Shown here piece by piece: positions 61,601-64,000 of a stretch of 64,000 nucleotides of DNA. Below the pieces are notes generated by a model. The model saw nothing but the letters and a program-made list of their open reading frames with translations. It searched no databases and had not been told where the DNA came from. Source of the stretch: Solirubrobacterales bacterium (GTDB lineage Bacteria > Actinomycetota > Thermoleophilia > Solirubrobacterales > Solirubrobacteraceae); assembly GCA_019241635.1 (NCBI GenBank), contig JAFAWR010000285.1, forward strand, positions 1 to 64,000, given 5' to 3'. Position 1 is the first letter of the stretch. Each line of letters begins with the position of its first letter. The translations under genes were made by a program, and so were the position numbers.

Positions 61601-62471
61601 CGGCTCCGCCCTGCGTCCGTGGGGCGTCTGGCCGGCCTGAACGCGACCGCGGCTTTGGCTGGCAGCGCTCGCACACATAGGTCCCCCGTCCCCCGACGAC
61701 GATCTTGCGGATGCCGGTGCCGCATCGCGGGCAGGGCCGGCCGGCGCGGCGATGGACCAGGAACAGGTCCTGGAAGGATCCGCGTGCGCCGTCGATGTGG
61801 CGGAAGTCGTCGATCGAGGCGCCCTTGGCCTGGATCCCGGCGCTCAGCGCCTCCTCGATTCCGTCCCGCAGGCGCGCCCAGTCGGCACCGCTGAGCCGGC
61901 CGGCCGGTCGCAGCGGATGGATTCCGGCCCGGAACAGCGCCTCGTCGGCGTAGATGTTTCCGACGCCGGCCACTCGGCGCTGGTCGAGGATGAACGCCTT
62001 GACCGGGGCGGCGCGGCCTCGGCCCAGTCCGCGGAGAAGCTCCGGAGTGAACTCCGGGGTGAACGGCTCGGTCCCGATCCGCGCGTTCAGGTACTCGTCG
62101 CGGGCGTCGGCGCCGTGGAGCAGGTGACCGGTGCCGAACCGGCGCGGGTCGACGTAGATCAGGCGGTGTCCGTCGTCGAGGTCGAGCAGGACCCGCGTGT
62201 GCAGCGGGGGCGCCGGGGGGTCGAACAGCAGCGTCCCGGTCATGCGCAGGTGCATGAGCAGGTAGCGCTCGCCCGACAGCGCCCACACCAGGTACTTGCC
62301 CGCCCGCTCGAGGCGCTCGACCACCGCACCCCCGAGCTCGGCGGCGACCGCGGCCGGCGGATCCGGGCGCGTCCAGCGTGGATCGAGGAGCTGTGCCCGG
62401 GTGATCGTGCGGCCGGTCAGATGCGGGGCCAGCTGGCGGCGGATGGTCTCGACTTCGGGGAGCTCGGGCAT
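61578..62471 (-). CDS. fpg: formamidopyrimidine-DNA glycosylase
   Basis: 297 residues, starting MPELPEVETIRRQLAPHL, with catalytic Pro2-Glu3. Lys in AGKYLVWAL, H2TH region LDQRRVAGVGNIYADEALF and C-terminal zinc finger CPRCGTGIRKIVVGGRGTYV-CERC are in place. It excises 8-oxoguanine and related lesions and nicks the strand. The extreme C-terminus (after CQP) is Arg/Pro/Ser-rich and overlaps the glutaredoxin gene end. Confidence 0.97.
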   Translation of the reverse strand: MPELPEVETIRRQLAPHLTGRTITRAQLLDPRWTRPDPPAAVAAELGGAVVERLERAGKYLVWALSGERYLLMHLRMTGTLLFDPPAPPLHTRVLLDLDDGHRLIYVDPRRFGTGHLLHGADARDEYLNARIGTEPFTPEFTPELLRGLGRGRAAPVKAFILDQRRVAGVGNIYADEALFRAGIHPLRPAGRLSGADWARLRDGIEEALSAGIQAKGASIDDFRHIDGARGSFQDLFLVHRRAGRPCPRCGTGIRKIVVGGRGTYVCERCQPKPRSRSGRPDAPRTQGGAAKPRAAR

Positions 62472-62495
62472 GGCTGGACTCCTACGGAGTCTGAC

Positions 62496-62669
62496 TTAGA
62501 GAAACGGATCGCCGGGGAGCGGAGCCGCGCGTTCACCGGTCAGCCAGGCCAGAACGCTCGCCCCCACGTCGGCCAGCCCTCCGTCGTGCCGGCGCGCGCC
62601 CTCGGCGGCGTCGGGCAGCGCGCCGACCCCGCACGCGTCGAGCACAATCACGAAGGCTCGCCGGCTCAC
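62496..62669 (-). pseudogene. deoB: phosphopentomutase remnant with an in-frame internal deletion
   Basis: A 57-codon frame from GTG 62669 to TAA 62498. It begins SRRAFVIVLDACGVGALPDA, the metal-site N-terminus of phosphopentomutase, and after only a few residues jumps to HDGGLADVGASVLAWLTGER and an LPGDPFL end, which match the usual C-terminus of the same enzyme. The roughly 330 residues between, including the catalytic Thr and most metal ligands, are gone without a frameshift. It can only be a dead remnant or an undefined mini-protein. xerD, a common deoB neighbour, lies 1 kb upstream on the same strand. Confidence 0.75.
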
Positions 62670-62692
62670 CCGCGAGTGGCGCCGAGAGCCAT

Positions 62693-63631
62693 TTAGTCCT
62701 CGCCGTCCCAGTAATCGAGCCGCTCGAGGCGGGCGATCACACCGACTCCGCGGAAGGCGAGCTTGTTCGAGCGCGGGTAGAAGCAGACATCGGCCGGGTG
62801 GCGCATCCCGTAGGCGAGGTAGGTGAGGCCGGACGGGCCGGCGCGGAACACGTGGGCCAGGCCGGTGCCGGCCGGGCGCGCGATCACATGGCCGGCTTGC
62901 ACCGGAGATTCGTCCTCGCCGACCACGACGACGCCCTCGCCGTCCAACACGACGAAGATCTCCTCCTCGAGCGAGTGGCAGTGCGGTGGCGCCGACTCCA
63001 AGCCCGGAAAGACCCGCACGTGCTGGAGCCCGGTGGACACCGAGCCCGCGGCGCGGCCCAGGTTGCGGCGGGTGCGGGCCACCCGGGGGCGCTCGACGGT
63101 GAGCGCCTCTACGTCCTGTACATTGACCACTGTGGGTGGCCGTGGCCCCGCTGCGCCCGGTGGGAGGGGTGGGGGCCCGAGCTCGGACTCGAGGACGAAC
63201 TGGGTGGCGTGGCCGTCGGTCAGGCAGGGGATCGATTCGACCATGCGCCTGCCCGCGTATGACATGCCCAGACGGGGGAAGCCGACGCTCTCGTCGTCGT
63301 GTCGCTCCCCGAACAGGAGCACGTCCATCGGCTCGACCGCGTGGAGGGTGTGCGCGCCGCCTCCGGCCAGGTACACGATGCAGTCCCCGGGTCCCACCTC
63401 ACAGACCTCGCCGGCCTGCCAGGAGAGGCCGCGCCCGCTCAGCACGTAGAAGATCTCCTCCTCGCGCCCGTGCTCGTGGGCCGGCGTCGACCAGCCGCCG
63501 GCCGGCAGCTCGAGCCGGCGCATGCCCACGTTGACGCAGCCCGCGGCGTCGCCGGTGTACGTCCAGCGGCTGCGGAGGTGACCGAGCTCGACCTCGCGCC
63601 GGCGGCCCTCGTCCAGTCGCGCGATTCCCAC
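62693..63631 (-). CDS. bicupin protein
   Basis: 312 residues from a GTG at 63631. Two cupin domains: the first with PAHEHGREEEIFYVLSGRG and PGDCIVYLAGGGAHTLHAVE, the second with APPHCHSLEEEIFVVLDGEG and AGHVIARPAGTGLAHVFRAG. Both retain His/Glu metal ligands, so two metal sites are likely. Bicupins include oxalate decarboxylases, dioxygenases and isomerases; the substrate is unknown. It stands between xerD and the deoB remnant, so it may have been inserted there. Confidence 0.85.
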   Translation of the reverse strand: MGIARLDEGRRREVELGHLRSRWTYTGDAAGCVNVGMRRLELPAGGWSTPAHEHGREEEIFYVLSGRGLSWQAGEVCEVGPGDCIVYLAGGGAHTLHAVEPMDVLLFGERHDDESVGFPRLGMSYAGRRMVESIPCLTDGHATQFVLESELGPPPLPPGAAGPRPPTVVNVQDVEALTVERPRVARTRRNLGRAAGSVSTGLQHVRVFPGLESAPPHCHSLEEEIFVVLDGEGVVVVGEDESPVQAGHVIARPAGTGLAHVFRAGPSGLTYLAYGMRHPADVCFYPRSNKLAFRGVGVIARLERLDYWDGED

Positions 63632-63660
63632 GCCGGGGACTCTACGACCGAGCGGCCGCT

Positions 63661-63725
63661 CCGGGCGCTCCGGGAAGCTATCCCGGGGGCGACCCGCGCC
63701 GGCGCCGGGCGCTCCGGGAACCTAT
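63661..63725. repeat. 21-bp near-direct repeat over the xerD stop
   Basis: CCGGGCGCTCCGGGAAGCTA plus T (63661-63681) and CCGGGCGCTCCGGGAACCTA plus T (63705-63725) differ at one base, period 44. The second copy holds the CTA that is the xerD stop codon; the first lies between xerD and the bicupin gene. Confidence 0.88.
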
Positions 63726-64000
63726 TCGCGGGTGATCTGCGCCCGCGGATGCGATTCGAAGTACACGTCGCGCAGCCGCTCGGTGGTCAGGTGCGTGTAG
63801 ATCTGGGTCGTGCCGATGTCGGCGTGGCCGAGCATCTCCTGGAGCGAGCGCAGGTCGCAGCCCCCGGTGAGCAGGTGGGTGGCGAACGTGTGGCGCAGCG
63901 TGTGCGGGCTCATCCGCTGCTCGAGCCCGGCCGTGCGGGCATGGCGGCGCACGATCTTGTACAGCCCCTGGCGGGAAAGGCCGCCGCCTCGCTGGTTGAC
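63722..64000 (-). CDS. xerD: site-specific tyrosine recombinase XerD (C-terminal part; runs off the window)
   Basis: The last 92 residues of a tyrosine recombinase. [18 protein letters not shown] is followed by the box-II active site [17 protein letters not shown] (His and Arg of the HxxR motif), [18 protein letters not shown] with the third His and the nucleophilic Tyr, and a short C-terminal tail. The [14 protein letters not shown] wording is that of XerD, which resolves chromosome dimers at dif with XerC. The N-terminus lies beyond the window. Confidence 0.92.
   Translation of the reverse strand, partial: VNQRGGGLSRQGLYKIVRRHARTAGLEQRMSPHTLRHTFATHLLTGGCDLRSLQEMLGHADIGTTQIYTHLTTERLRDVYFESHPRAQITRE

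Noticed and set aside
1-64000. Complete prophage, insertion sequence or ICE
   Set aside because: No transposase, relaxase, phage structural gene or integrase other than XerD is visible.

Overview
The window is high-GC DNA (about 70% by eye) with dense, often overlapping genes. Start codons are ATG, GTG or rarely TTG, and neither tRNA encodes its CCA end. Several features point to the phylum Actinomycetota: F420-type (LLM) oxidoreductase, PdxST vitamin B6 synthesis, DUF4232 and DUF5317 proteins, and the order yebC ... ruvC-ruvA-ruvB ... secDF ... recJ-rel on one strand. A Thermoleophilia/Solirubrobacterales-like lineage is my best guess, by inference only. No rRNA, CRISPR array, transposase or complete phage is visible.

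Layout. 1-2000: a minus-strand SAM-I riboswitch controls a threonine-synthase-like PLP enzyme and a CysO/MoaD-like sulfur carrier. This looks like a methionine (homocysteine) unit rather than threonine synthesis. 2000-6700: a lipid kinase, a secreted protein, 35-bp tandem repeats, and a conjugation-like pair (winged-helix/nuclease-like protein plus TraG/VirD4-type ATPase). 6700-24200 (minus): rel, recJ, a small membrane protein, secDF, a zinc-ribbon/PAS protein, ruvB, ruvA, ruvC, a ClpX-type zinc finger, two glycosyltransferases, an FKBP lipoprotein, yebC and a sugar-nucleotide transferase, with a plus-strand class III cyclase between. 24200-29000: phosphomannomutase, metallo-beta-lactamase protein, and a PAS-GAF-GGDEF-EAL protein. 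29000-36000: proline catabolism (proline dehydrogenase and P5C dehydrogenase) flanking a GAF protein and a membrane pentapeptide-repeat protein. 36000-42800: pdxST, two tandem acyl-CoA thioesterase-like genes, and an RpiR regulator-hotdog-aconitase operon. 42800-46000: tRNA-Met and a large LuxR-type ATPase regulator. 46000-49900: a cyclic-di-GMP-I riboswitch, a 31-residue membrane peptide, a membrane GGDEF/EAL protein, DUF5317 and MOSC proteins. 49900-57500: malate synthase with LtrA, LLM oxidoreductase, a glycosyltransferase, two small proteins, tRNA-Asn and a phosphoesterase lipoprotein. 57600-64000: dnaG, dgt, recO, glutaredoxin, fpg, a gutted deoB remnant, a bicupin and the end of xerD.

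Three things stand out. Two metabolite riboswitches each control an unusual operon: SAM with a ThrC/MoaD pair, and c-di-GMP with a micropeptide and a c-di-GMP enzyme. In addition, many genes carry a short tandem or near-tandem duplication exactly over a start or stop codon or a tRNA end (at 3983, 6741, 12318, 17200, 36079, 42835, 61235 and 63661). That is a recurring mutational signature not explained by any annotated element.
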